Below are positions 1 through 7,917 of a stretch of 64,000 bases of DNA, in pieces. The notes below the pieces were generated by a model. The model saw nothing but the letters and a program-made list of their open reading frames with translations. It was not told where the DNA came from and searched no databases. The stretch spans positions 1 through 64,000 of the forward strand of contig NZ_JAKZGL010000003.1 in assembly GCF_022549355.1 (NCBI RefSeq), written 5' to 3'. The DNA comes from Acinetobacter sp. NIPH 2699 (GTDB lineage Bacteria > Pseudomonadota > Gammaproteobacteria > Pseudomonadales > Moraxellaceae). A program made the translations under genes and the position numbers. Within the stretch, counting starts at the first letter, position 1. The number at the start of each line of letters is the position of its first letter.

Positions 1-90
1 CCTGATCCCTTCCCGAACTCAGAAGTGAAACCTCTTCGCGCTGATGGTAGTGTGGCACTTGCCATGTGAGAGTAAGTCATCGCCAGCTTT
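1..90 (+). rRNA. rrf: 5S ribosomal RNA, 3' part (5' end outside window)
   Basis: The first 90 bases match the 3' three-quarters of a gammaproteobacterial 5S rRNA: the CCTGATCCCTTCCCGAACTC segment, the AGAAGTGAAAC block, the GCGCTGATGGTAGTGTGG helix and the terminal GAGAGTAAGTCATCGCCAGC. The 5' part lies before the window. An intrinsic terminator follows directly, so this is the distal end of an rRNA operon read on the plus strand. Confidence 0.96.
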
Positions 91-97
91 TAAATTA

Positions 98-136
98 AAA
101 ACACCCCTTAACTAACGTTGAGGGGTGTTTCTTTAT
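98..136 (+). terminator. Terminator of the rRNA operon
   Basis: An inverted repeat AAACACCCCT / AGGGGTGTTT (98-107 with 121-130) is followed by a short T-rich stretch, eight bases after the 5S rRNA end. Confidence 0.9.
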
Positions 137-235
137 TGGGGGAGACCTTCTAGTTTTCGTTAGACAATACGTAACGTATAAAAAATTCTCAGCGTATAAT
201 TGAAGTAAAATGGATAATGTGAATTAGAGATTAGA

Positions 236-834
236 ATGGTTGATCGTGTTTCATGTTCAGAATGTGGTGTTTAAATCTTAAAAGAGACATCAGAAAAAAA
301 TAATGGTTTATGTATGCCTTGTAAAAATGGCTATAGGAAAAGCATAGAAGTATCAAAAAAATTCTATGAAGAAGAGAGGCGATATAGAGAATCCCCGGAA
401 TGGAAGTATTGGCAATGGCTAGTAGATCAAGTTAATAAAACAGAAATGGGATTCAGTGAGCTTTCTTATAAAAGTAAATTATATTTTTCAATAAATTTAT
501 TACTTGGAGAGGTTTTTAATGGCGGATTTGATCAATATTTTTTAATAGTTCTGCCAACTATATGTCTTATGCAATCAATGGCTTAATAGAAATAAATGCT
601 TTAGATAGTTTGAACTTATTGTCTGAAGAAAAAAAAGTAGTCTTTAATAATTTAGAGGTCCCAATTGATTGTGAGATACGTCGGGAATTTTTGAGAAATA
701 GAGATAGTTTTCAACAAGAATACCAAGATAAAGAGCTTGATATTCTTGATCAAAAGTTTTGGGCTGAACCAGATCAGCTTAGTGAAAAACTTGTTAATTT
801 TGCGAATAAACATGCTTTATACGAAAATTTTTAA
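236..834 (+). pseudogene. Broken DUF4375 (DMP19-like) protein gene with N-terminal zinc ribbon
   Basis: Read from an ATG at 236, the frame gives a Cys-x2-Cys motif, then an in-frame TAA at 272-274, then continues in the same frame through a second Cys-x2-Cys (codons at 311-322) to 586. A one-base slip in the T6 run at 538-543 moves the rest of the family signature into the next frame: with seven T's the protein would read GGFDQYFFNSSANYMSYAI and run on to 834, about 199 residues. The WxYWQWLVDQV and NGGFDQYF motifs are those of the DUF4375/DMP19 family. Two separate lesions point to a dead gene. The frameshift alone could be an assembly error, but the TAA cannot be explained that way. Base composition is markedly more AT-rich than neighbouring core genes. 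Function of the intact family is unknown. Confidence 0.8.
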
Positions 835-997
835 TTTCAAAATTAAGAGGTTCCTTATGATATTAAATATAAAGCCTCTAATTTTATTAGAAATCAGAGC
901 TATTATAAGAAGATTCACTTTATAGATATGGGAACGTGAAAGAATCAGCAAAGTAATGTAAAAAAGTTTATCTTAAATAAAAAATTAGGTATCCATT

Positions 998-1309
998 ATG
1001 CAAATTAACTCTTTCTCTCCACTACCCGAAGATGATGAAGAACTACATCTTCCTGAGCTTGTGTATTGGACATCCCTCGGTGATGTGGAACAAGTTGCAC
1101 AATTATTAGAGGCTGGCACTGATCCAAACCAGACTGATGATGAAGGCTATAGTGCACTACAAGCAGCGGCTGAGAATGACAATTTAGCTGTAGTGAAGCT
1201 ACTGGTGAGTAAAGGTGCAAACGTAGCGTATAAAGGCGAATATACAGCATTACAGCTTGCAGAAATGGCTGAGCATACCGAAGTGGTTGAGTACCTCAGA
1301 AGTCTTTAA
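998..1309 (+). CDS. Small ankyrin-repeat protein
   Basis: A 103-residue soluble protein. Residues about 23-100 form two to three ankyrin repeats: a first helix pair ending in LLEAGTDPNQTDDEGYSALQ, a second with AAAENDNLAVVKLLVSKGANV, and a degenerate third ending EVVEYLRSL. Ankyrin stacks bind protein partners; the partner here is unknown. There is no signal peptide or membrane segment. The ATG at 998 follows a weak AGGT ribosome site. It is transcribed alone, between the broken DUF4375 gene and the minus-strand small RNA. Confidence 0.85.
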   Translation: MQINSFSPLPEDDEELHLPELVYWTSLGDVEQVAQLLEAGTDPNQTDDEGYSALQAAAENDNLAVVKLLVSKGANVAYKGEYTALQLAEMAEHTEVVEYLRSL

Positions 1310-1329
1310 ATCACGCAAAGAAATGATAG

Positions 1330-1453
1330 ATGAAAAGAAGCCCCATCATCCTGACGGGGCTTCTTCATATTTAGTTTATTGTCGTTTATTTCCTATAAAC
1401 AACCACTTCCTGTGTGTCTTGTTATTCTGAATGAGACTTCCTGTCTCTCTATG
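1330..1453 (-). ncRNA. Putative CsrA-sequestering small RNA (RsmX/Y/Z type), copy 1
   Basis: Read on the minus strand, this gene-free stretch has four GGA motifs, each in a predicted hairpin. GAGAC-AGGAA-GTCTC spans 1447-1433. CAC-AGGAA-GTG spans 1414-1404. GTTTAT-AGGAA-ATAAAC spans 1400-1384. The terminator stem (1365-1335) has a loop with TCAGGATGA. A -10-like TATCAT (1465-1460) puts the start near 1453, and a GacA-box-like palindrome at 1510-1527 is centred about 65 nt upstream of that. Known RsmX/Y/Z RNAs show AGGA loops to titrate CsrA/RsmA and are switched on by GacA from such a box. The size of about 124 nt also fits. The ends are inferred from sequence only. The locus sits between an ankyrin gene and an outer-membrane protein gene, in a stretch with no credible ORF. 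Confidence 0.72.
1335..1365 (-). terminator. Terminator of the minus-strand small RNA
   Basis: A ten-base-pair stem AAGAAGCCCC / GGGGCTTCTT (1335-1344 with 1356-1365). On the minus strand the stem runs into CTTCTTTTC, which is more T-rich than the plus-side flank, so termination of the small RNA is favoured. It may also stop the plus-strand ankyrin transcript. The loop carries a GGA motif on the minus strand. Confidence 0.75.
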
Positions 1454-1459
1454 ATTTGT

Positions 1460-1527
1460 ATGATAGGTGAAAAGTTTACGTTGGGATATTCGCTAATCGC
1501 TGCGATTGTTGTAGGTTTTAGCGTACA
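1460..1527 (-). promoter_or_regulatory. Putative GacA-dependent promoter of small RNA copy 1
   Basis: The palindrome TGTAGG-TTTTAG-CGTACA (1510-1527) differs from the GacA box TGTAAG-N6-CTTACA by one base in each half and has the right six-base spacer. On the minus strand a -10-like TATCAT lies at 1465-1460. No good -35 hexamer is visible, as expected of an activator-dependent promoter. Confidence 0.6.
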
Positions 1528-1558
1528 TTGATGGGGCAAGCTTAAAGCATTAGGCATC

Positions 1559-1588
1559 AAAAAGTGGAATCTTGTGACTCCACTTTTT
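1559..1588 (-). terminator. Terminator after the outer-membrane protein gene
   Basis: Perfect ten-base arms AAAAAGTGGA / TCCACTTTTT, 15 bases beyond the stop of the minus-strand barrel protein gene, with five T's on either strand inside the arm. Confidence 0.8.
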
Positions 1589-1602
1589 GCTTGATTGGAT
1601 CT

Positions 1603-2379
1603 TTAGAAATGAATATCTATACCGATATAAGGACCTTTAAAGTTGAATTTAAGATCATTTTTTTCGTAGTCATCTAGCTTGATATCGAGGATACGGTAAC
1701 CTGCTTTTAAACCAACATCGACCAAGAGATTATCAATAAAGTTGTATTGTAATTCTGCTTGGGCATCGGTGATCTTGGTGTCGTTAAAGTTGCTATACAA
1801 CAATTCACCCTTCGCACTTAAGCCCGTGAATGGCAGTTTTACTCCTGCTGACCCATAAATCACAGGAATAGTTTTATCGATATCGACTTTCCCCATTTTA
1901 TAAAAACTACTTGTTGGATCTGCTAGTAGTGTTTTGACATCACCATTTAAAGAGGTTGCACCGAATCCGACATCTGCATCAACGATATTGTCTAAAATCT
2001 CATAATATAAAATGAAGTCGGTATGAGCGATGTCTAGGTCATATATTGGTTGTCCTAGAACCTCATTTTCTGTTTGCGTCTTTAAATTCACGTGGCGAAT
2101 TTTGGCATTTGGAATGAGAGGAATAGGATGTTCAAAAGCCAGTGAGAGTTGTGCTGAACCTTTACGGTCTAAGTCATATTCTCTCGAATCCATGTATGGA
2201 TCTAATAAAAGATTGTCTTGACCTGTTTGGTTTGCGAGTGATGTCGATTTAGGTTTAACTTGAGCTTTACCATCATAAAACCAATAACTGACATCTGCTT
2301 TGATACCAATTACGTCTGCCTGTGCCAAACCACACAGGCTCGTTCCTAAAGCAAGCATTGATATTTTTAATATTTTCAT
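1603..2379 (-). CDS. TIGR04219-type outer membrane beta-barrel protein
   Basis: A 258-residue exported protein. Residues 1-22 form a signal peptide with a hydrophobic core and an AQA-DV cleavage site. The mature part has alternating beta strands, a KADVSYWFYDGK opening typical of TIGR04219 outer-membrane proteins, and an aromatic C-terminal end (IGIDIHF) as in Omp85-recognised barrels. I chose the ATG at 2379 rather than the longer open frame to 2460, because the signal peptide begins there. Its exact role is unknown. It is monocistronic with its own terminator. Confidence 0.82.
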   Translation of the reverse strand: MKILKISMLALGTSLCGLAQADVIGIKADVSYWFYDGKAQVKPKSTSLANQTGQDNLLLDPYMDSREYDLDRKGSAQLSLAFEHPIPLIPNAKIRHVNLKTQTENEVLGQPIYDLDIAHTDFILYYEILDNIVDADVGFGATSLNGDVKTLLADPTSSFYKMGKVDIDKTIPVIYGSAGVKLPFTGLSAKGELLYSNFNDTKITDAQAELQYNFIDNLLVDVGLKAGYRILDIKLDDYEKNDLKFNFKGPYIGIDIHF

Positions 2380-2509
2380 TGTATTGTCCCAATAAATACC
2401 AGAAACAGTAATGAATTGTTGTAAATTCATCACCGATTGGGCGCATGATATAGTGAACAATTCAAATATGCAGTAGTCTAATTTTAAATTTTTGCAAAGA
2501 GAATAAATA

Positions 2510-3955
2510 ATGTCAGATACACAAAGTGTTGTGGATTACCCGCTGTATGTGGCAGGCAAGGCAGTCACAACAGGTCAATGGTTAGACGTACAGAATAAAT
2601 ATCAAGGCACAATATTTGCGCGAGTAGCGTTGGCCGATGCAAAGGTATTAGAAAAAGCAATTGCAGCATCGGTTAAAGCAGAAGCTGAAATGGCAGCACT
2701 AAAGCCATTTCAAAAACAACACATTCTGCTGCACTGTGTAAAACGTTTTAATGAGTTGCATGATGAGCTGACAGAAATTTTAATCGCAGAAGGTGGCAAA
2801 CCTCGTGTTGCGGCGAGTGCCGAAGTTGAGCGTTTAATTAATACCTTCCAACTGGCTGCGGATGCCGTGACTCAACTCGATGATGGTCGAATGTTGCCGT
2901 TGGCCGTCACGCCAGCCGCAGCGCGTTATCGAGGTATGGTGAAACAGGTACCGATTGGTGCCGTTTCATTGATTAGCCCTTTTAATTTCCCATTAAATTT
3001 GGTAGCGCATAAAATCGCCCCTGCGATTGCGGCAGGTTGCCCATTTGTTCTAAAACCTGCAAGTCTGACCCCGATTAGTGCATTAAAAATTGCTGAAGTT
3101 TTGGCAGAAACGGATTTGCCTAAAGGCTCGTGGTCGGTGTTGCCATGTGATCGTCAAGCAGCAGATATTTTAGTCACTGATGATCGTTTTAAATTGTTGA
3201 GTTTTACTGGTTCTGACCAAGTCGGTTGGGATATGAAAGCACGTGCAGGCCGTAAGAAAGTTACGTTAGAGCTTGGGGGCAATGCAGCGGTCATGATTGA
3301 AGCAGATGCAGTCGTCGACGATGCTTTGATTGATCGTTTGATTGCTGCTGCATATAGCCATGCTGGGCAAGTGTGTATTAGCGTACAACGGATTTTAATT
3401 CATGCTGATCTTTATGCTGACGTGAAAAAGAAATTGTTGGCAAAGCTGAAAAAAATCAAAGCTGACGACCCAGCATTAAGCACGACATTGGTTGGTCCTA
3501 TGATAAAGGCAGCAGAAGCGCTTCGTCTGAAAAAGTGGATTGATAAAGCCGAGAAGAAAGGCGCGAAAATACTGATCGGTGGAACCCTACAAGGTGTTTT
3601 GCTTGAACCGACATTGCTGGAAAATGTCGATGCTAAGCTGGAAATTTATAAGGATGAGGCCTTTGGCCCAGTTGCAATTTTAGAGAAATATAAGGCTTTT
3701 GAGCAGGGCATTGCCACCATTAACCAAAGTCGTTTTGGTTTACAGGCTGGTGTCTATACACAGAGTCTTAATAAAATGCTGTACGCATGGGATCATTTGC
3801 ATGTGGGTGGTGTGATTATCAATGATGTGCCCACTTTCCGTGTTGACAATATGCCGTATGGTGGCGTGAAGGATTCTGGTTTAGGTCGGGAAGGCATTCA
3901 TTCTGCTATTCGTGATATGCAGGAAGAACGGTTATTGGTTATTAAGCAAACCTAA
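2510..3955 (+). CDS. NAD(P)-dependent aldehyde dehydrogenase family protein
   Basis: A 481-residue protein covering the whole aldehyde dehydrogenase fold. Visible motifs are the cofactor-site segment SPFNFPLNLVAHKIAPAIAA, the general-base region ELGGN (Glu254) and the nucleophile region SHAGQVCIS (Cys289). A C-terminal MPYGGVKDSGLGREG substrate-tunnel motif is also present. It should oxidise an aldehyde to the acid in the cytoplasm; the substrate cannot be read from sequence. The start follows a purine-rich AAAGAGAAT ribosome site. It may be transcribed with the DUF1287 gene 55 bases downstream. Confidence 0.93.
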   Translation: MSDTQSVVDYPLYVAGKAVTTGQWLDVQNKYQGTIFARVALADAKVLEKAIAASVKAEAEMAALKPFQKQHILLHCVKRFNELHDELTEILIAEGGKPRVAASAEVERLINTFQLAADAVTQLDDGRMLPLAVTPAAARYRGMVKQVPIGAVSLISPFNFPLNLVAHKIAPAIAAGCPFVLKPASLTPISALKIAEVLAETDLPKGSWSVLPCDRQAADILVTDDRFKLLSFTGSDQVGWDMKARAGRKKVTLELGGNAAVMIEADAVVDDALIDRLIAAAYSHAGQVCISVQRILIHADLYADVKKKLLAKLKKIKADDPALSTTLVGPMIKAAEALRLKKWIDKAEKKGAKILIGGTLQGVLLEPTLLENVDAKLEIYKDEAFGPVAILEKYKAFEQGIATINQSRFGLQAGVYTQSLNKMLYAWDHLHVGGVIINDVPTFRVDNMPYGGVKDSGLGREGIHSAIRDMQEERLLVIKQT

Positions 3956-4010
3956 GCTTAATCAGCTTGGGGCGTAGTTTGCTCATGTGCAGTTGGAGAA
4001 AGGAAAGTTC

Positions 4011-4583
4011 ATGCCTAGATTTTATCAATTAGTCTTGCTGTGCTTGAGCATGATGTGGACCTTGTCAGCATGGGCATTTTCTTCGCAACAGTTAGTTCAA
4101 GATGCACGAAAGCAAATTGGTATAACCCGTTATTATGATCCTGCTTATACCCGTCTGGATTATCCGATGGGTGATGTGCCGATGGTGAAGGGCGTGTGTA
4201 CCGATGTGGTGGTTCGGGCGTTACGACAGCAAGGCATCGATTTACAGCAACGGATGTATGAGGATATGCGCAAGCATTTTAACGTGTATCCAAACAAATG
4301 GGGTCTCAAAGCACCTGATAAAAATATTGATCATCGGCGAGTACCTAATATTGCGACCTATTTCCAGCGAAAAGGTTATCAAACTCATGATCAGAACTAT
4401 CGGGCTGGGGATATTGTGACGTGGGATTTAGGGAGAGGTTTGGTGCATATTGGGATTGTCTCGGATAAGAAAAGTTTCTTTCAGAAAACACCATTGATTT
4501 TGCATAATATTGGTCAGGGAGCTGAGGAGTCTGATATTTTATTTAAATATAAGATTACGGGGCATTATCGAATCAAAAATTAA
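4011..4583 (+). CDS. DUF1287 family secreted protein (YijF-like)
   Basis: A 190-residue exported protein. Residues 1-22 are a signal peptide (hydrophobic LVLLCLSMMWTLSA, cleavage after AWA). The mature part carries the DUF1287 signature: TRYYDPAYTRLDYPMGDVP, VCTDVVVRALRQQGID with a conserved Cys, and a C-terminal GDIVTWDLG...HIGIVSD segment. The Cys/His arrangement resembles NlpC/P60-like cysteine peptidase folds, but no activity is established. The ATG at 4011 was preferred over an upstream in-frame start because GGAGAAAGGAAAG lies just before it and the signal peptide begins there. Confidence 0.85.
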   Translation: MPRFYQLVLLCLSMMWTLSAWAFSSQQLVQDARKQIGITRYYDPAYTRLDYPMGDVPMVKGVCTDVVVRALRQQGIDLQQRMYEDMRKHFNVYPNKWGLKAPDKNIDHRRVPNIATYFQRKGYQTHDQNYRAGDIVTWDLGRGLVHIGIVSDKKSFFQKTPLILHNIGQGAEESDILFKYKITGHYRIKN

Positions 4584-4824
4584 AGGGATGAAAAGGATGT
4601 GTGCTAGTCATGATTTTTAATCAAATGATAAATTCAGGGTCGCTTAGTTGATTGAGTTGAAAAATAATCAATCGTGTTCGAAATAGTGATGAATGGCTTA
4701 AAATTTTGCATAATTTACAGTAAAAATAAATAAAAAAGAGTATTGTTCAATCATCAACAGGTAAAAATTAGTGAAAATTTTTTAAGGAAGAGTTTTCTAA
4801 TTTTTGCTGGTTTGAATATAAGAA

Positions 4825-4936
4825 ATGAAAACTCAAAAGGTTTTTTCTGGTTCAAACAATAATAGGATTTGCATTGGTACTTTTCTTGCTAGCAGTACAA
4901 CAACCAGATAACAGCAGCATTGAAAAGTTGCCTTAG
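4825..4936 (+). pseudogene. Possible frameshifted 36-residue single-span membrane protein
   Basis: This lies in the 368-base gap before the NSS transporter. From the ATG at 4825 the frame closes early, but removing one T from the T6 run at 4841-4846 gives a 36-codon reading frame. Its middle is a clean membrane span (TIIGFALVLFLLAVQ), its tail is QPDNSSIEKLP, and it ends in TAG at 4934-4936, 15 bases before the transporter start. As sequenced, the membrane-span frame has no ATG of its own. No strong ribosome site is visible. It could be a decayed or mis-assembled small membrane protein, or chance. The rest of the gap (4584-4824) is AT-rich with nothing I recognise. Confidence 0.35.
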
Positions 4937-4951
4937 GAATAGGTTATTTTT

Positions 4952-6436
4952 ATGACAGATACTCGTGAGCACTGGTCAGCACGATCAGGTTTTATTATAG
5001 CCGCCATTGGTTCGGCTGTTGGATTAGGTAATATTTGGCGGTTCCCTTATGTTGCCTATGAGAATGGTGGTGGTGCGTTTTTAATCCCTTATTTAGTTGC
5101 ATTATTAACGGCAGGTTTACCTCTGTTATTCTTAGATTATGCGGTAGGACATCGTAGTCAAGGGGCAGCCCCTGCGGCTTATCGTAAATTGATTAAACGA
5201 GCGGAAACATTAGGCTGGTGGCAGGTCTGTGTATGTATCATTATTGGTTTGTACTATGCAGGTGTATTGACCTGGGCTGGTAGTTATATTTACTTCTCGT
5301 TTGGGCAAGCTTGGGGCAACGATCCCGAAAGTTTTTTCTTTAACAATTATTTGATGACCTCATCTTCTCAGACTTTTGATTTCACTTTTGTTGGGCATTT
5401 ATTCTGGCCATTGGTTGGGATATGGACGCTAGTACTCATTATTTTATATGGTGGGGTCAAAAAGGGTGTTGAGCTTTCAAATCGTATTTTTATGCCGTTA
5501 TTGGTGGTGTTATTTACCATTCTTGTGATTCAAGCACTCAGATTACCAGGTGCAGTGGATGGTTTAAATGCCTTCTTCACGCCGAACTGGACTGCCATGA
5601 TGAACTATAAAGTCTGGTTGGCAGCCTACGGTCATATCTTCTTTTCATTGTCTGTGGGTTTCGGGATTATGGTGACCTATGCGTCTTACCTTAAACCAAA
5701 AACCAATTTAACAGGATCGGGATTAGTTGTTGGTTTCGCAAATTCATCTTTTGAAATCTTAGCTGGGATTGGCGTATTTGCGGCGTTAGGTTTTATGGCG
5801 CATACAGCTGGCTCATCGGTACAGGATGTGGTGAGTGGCGGAATCGGGCTTGCTTTTATCGCATTTCCTAAGTTGATTTCGAGTTTAGGTGCTGGTGCAG
5901 ATCTGTTTGGAATCTTATTTTTCACTTCGTTATTTTTTGCAGGGATTACGTCATTAGTCAGCATCTTGGAAGTGCCAATTGCGGCGATGCAAGATAAGTT
6001 GCAATGGAGTCGAGTAAAGGCTGTGACGGTTATTGGTGCAGGAACGGGGCTTGTTTCGATTGCGTTGTTCTCAACAACCAATGCCATCAAACTGGTCGAT
6101 ATTATTGATCATTTTATTAATAATATCGGGATTATTTCAGGTGCCCTGATTTCGATTATTATGGTGTCATGGTTTAAGCGTTCTTTGATGAAAACGCTGG
6201 AGGAGCACATCAATCGTGTTTCTACTGTTCATCTTGGGCGCTTATGGGAGTTGACTTTAACGGTGGTTACACCTGTTGTATTACTGTCGACTTTAGGCTT
6301 GACCCTCAGTGCTTTATTACAAAAAGGTTATGGTGATTATGATCTGAGCCTACAGTTATGGTTTGGCTGGGGCAGTATCTTATTCTGTGTATTCGGTTCA
6401 ATTTTATTGACTAAATTAAAAGGTCGAGGAGAGTAA
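4952..6436 (+). CDS. Sodium-dependent amino-acid transporter, NSS (SNF) family, MetP-like
   Basis: A 494-residue inner-membrane protein with about eleven to twelve hydrophobic spans. Span 1 carries the NSS hallmark GSAVGLGNIWRFPYVAYENG, which contributes sodium and substrate contacts. Bacterial NSS proteins couple sodium entry to uptake of amino acids such as methionine, alanine or leucine. A MetS-type small subunit follows after three bases, so the likely relative is the MetPS methionine/alanine importer; the actual substrate is inference. A TAGGAATAGG ribosome site precedes the ATG. Confidence 0.92.
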   Translation: MTDTREHWSARSGFIIAAIGSAVGLGNIWRFPYVAYENGGGAFLIPYLVALLTAGLPLLFLDYAVGHRSQGAAPAAYRKLIKRAETLGWWQVCVCIIIGLYYAGVLTWAGSYIYFSFGQAWGNDPESFFFNNYLMTSSSQTFDFTFVGHLFWPLVGIWTLVLIILYGGVKKGVELSNRIFMPLLVVLFTILVIQALRLPGAVDGLNAFFTPNWTAMMNYKVWLAAYGHIFFSLSVGFGIMVTYASYLKPKTNLTGSGLVVGFANSSFEILAGIGVFAALGFMAHTAGSSVQDVVSGGIGLAFIAFPKLISSLGAGADLFGILFFTSLFFAGITSLVSILEVPIAAMQDKLQWSRVKAVTVIGAGTGLVSIALFSTTNAIKLVDIIDHFINNIGIISGALISIIMVSWFKRSLMKTLEEHINRVSTVHLGRLWELTLTVVTPVVLLSTLGLTLSALLQKGYGDYDLSLQLWFGWGSILFCVFGSILLTKLKGRGE

Positions 6437-6439
6437 GTA

Positions 6440-6553
6440 ATGAATACATCAGCGATCATTATGATGGTGATTTCCATTGTACTTTTATGGGGTGGTCTGA
6501 CGCTGGCTGTGCTGCATTTAATGCGACATCCAGAACAAGTAGATGACAAGTAA
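6440..6553 (+). CDS. MetS-type small subunit of NSS transporter
   Basis: A 37-residue protein: MNTSAIIMMVISIVLLWGGL is a single membrane span, followed by a short HLMRHPEQVDDK tail. This pattern (one span, WGG, a His/Arg-rich turn, acidic end) is that of the methionine/alanine importer small subunit family found just downstream of NSS transporters. The ATG lies three bases after the transporter stop, with GAGGAGAG as ribosome site inside the upstream gene, so the two are translationally linked. An intrinsic terminator closes the pair. Confidence 0.88.
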   Translation: MNTSAIIMMVISIVLLWGGLTLAVLHLMRHPEQVDDK

Positions 6554-6570
6554 ATTAGTTCTAGCCCACG

Positions 6571-6604
6571 AAGCCATGCAATGTAAATTGCATGGCTTTT
6601 TGTT
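6571..6604 (+). terminator. Terminator of the NSS transporter pair
   Basis: AAGCCATGCAAT / ATTGCATGGCTT-type stem (6571-6598) followed by TTTT on the plus strand, 17 bases after the small-subunit stop. Confidence 0.88.
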
Positions 6605-6612
6605 TTATGGGC

Positions 6613-7917
6613 TTAAATTTTTTGAATCAAGCAATAATAGAAACCATCACCAGAGTGTGCAGAAGGAAGTAACTGACGACCATGGGTCTGTTCAATCCCC
6701 CAATCTGCATTGATTTTGATTTCTTCTGCATCAGCATGTTCTGCAAAGAATGCCACCATTTGCTGCTCATTTTCAGCTTTTAGAATTGAGCAGGTGATAT
6801 ACAGTAAAGTGCCGCCGACTTTAAGCTGTTGCCACATCTGCTGCAAAATCTGTTGTTGTAGCGCAGCCGTTTGCGCGATATCGGTCGACTGTCTGAGCAG
6901 ACGAATATCGGGATGGCGACGAATCACGCCTGTCGCGGAACAGGGTGCGTCCAGCACGATACAATCGACAAGTTCCTGTGCCTGCCACGTGGTGGCATCA
7001 GCTGTAATAATCTCAACATTGTTCTGATCTAGGGCAAGACGTTCTAAATTTTCAGAAACACGTAGTAAACGTTTTGCATCATGATCAAGCGCAATCAATT
7101 TTTTAGGATTAAAGCGCTCAAGAATATGTGCTGTTTTACCTCCGGGTGCAGCACATGCATCGACAACAACTTGGTCATCTAAGTTCGGTAAAAGCGTCGC
7201 GCACAATTGTGCATGTTCATCTTGAACAGAAAAACCGCCTTCTTCGAAACCTGGTAAATGGGTAATATTGCCTGTTTGTTCCAAAACAATACCAACATTT
7301 GAAAGCAGGCAAGGACGAGCATCAATCTGTTCTTCATCCAAAATCTCTAAATATTCGTTACGACTGACTTGGCGTTCATTGACACGCAGGGTCAGTGGCG
7401 CGACTTGTTTTAAGGCTTGGCATAGAGACTCTGCTTGCTCAGGCCAATCTTTTTTGAGCCGTTTGAATAACCAACTTGGTAAACCATGGGTATTATTCAA
7501 CGCGGTTTGAAAATCATCTGTTTCACGTGAAACACGGCGCAGAATCGCATTGACCAAACCACTCATTGGCTCGAAACCGAGTTGCTTAGCCGCATTTACC
7601 GTTTCTGAAATCGCAGCATGTACTGGAATACGCGTACATAAAATTTGATATAAACCAAGATATAAACAACTTTCTAGTGCTTCATTGTCTAATGGTTTTG
7701 TGAGCAATGGTAAGGTAATAGCTTTTAACGAATACCATTGGCGTAAACAACCTAAAGTAAGTTCGTGATATAAACCACGGTCACGTTCAGAAACGATATT
7801 GATATGTTGATTCAAAACGGAAGATAAAGATTGCCCATTTTGAACAGCCAAAAGTGTTTTGACCACTTGTGCACGCAGATTCAAATTTTTTGTAGATGAT
7901 TGATTCGATTGGCTCAT
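6613..7917 (-). CDS. rsmB: 16S rRNA (cytosine-967-C5) methyltransferase
   Basis: A 434-residue cytoplasmic enzyme that methylates C967 of 16S rRNA with S-adenosylmethionine. Residues about 1-140 form the NusB-like RNA-binding domain (RGLYHELTLGCLRQWYSLK). The C-terminal two-thirds is the Rossmann methyltransferase: DACAAPGGKTAHILE binds the cofactor, and LDAPCSATGVIRRHPDIR and YITCSI hold the two cysteines used in m5C chemistry. Length matches E. coli RsmB (429). It overlaps the fmt stop by four bases (ATGA), the usual fmt-rsmB coupling. Confidence 0.97.
   Translation of the reverse strand: MSQSNQSSTKNLNLRAQVVKTLLAVQNGQSLSSVLNQHINIVSERDRGLYHELTLGCLRQWYSLKAITLPLLTKPLDNEALESCLYLGLYQILCTRIPVHAAISETVNAAKQLGFEPMSGLVNAILRRVSRETDDFQTALNNTHGLPSWLFKRLKKDWPEQAESLCQALKQVAPLTLRVNERQVSRNEYLEILDEEQIDARPCLLSNVGIVLEQTGNITHLPGFEEGGFSVQDEHAQLCATLLPNLDDQVVVDACAAPGGKTAHILERFNPKKLIALDHDAKRLLRVSENLERLALDQNNVEIITADATTWQAQELVDCIVLDAPCSATGVIRRHPDIRLLRQSTDIAQTAALQQQILQQMWQQLKVGGTLLYITCSILKAENEQQMVAFFAEHADAEEIKINADWGIEQTHGRQLLPSAHSGDGFYYCLIQKI

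Noticed and set aside
737..925. 62-codon frame overlapping the broken DUF4375 gene
   Set aside because: AT-rich overlapping frame with no ribosome site or recognisable motif; shadow of the older gene plus spacer.
1381..1460. Plus-strand hairpins with TTCCT loops as an anti-Shine-Dalgarno regulatory RNA
   Set aside because: The -10, activator box position and T-richer terminator flank all favour the minus strand, where the same loops read AGGAA.
5686..6090. Long antisense frame inside the NSS transporter gene (and similar frames inside ilvD, dnaJ, fmt and rsmB)
   Set aside because: These mirror real coding frames, lack ribosome sites and contain no family motifs.
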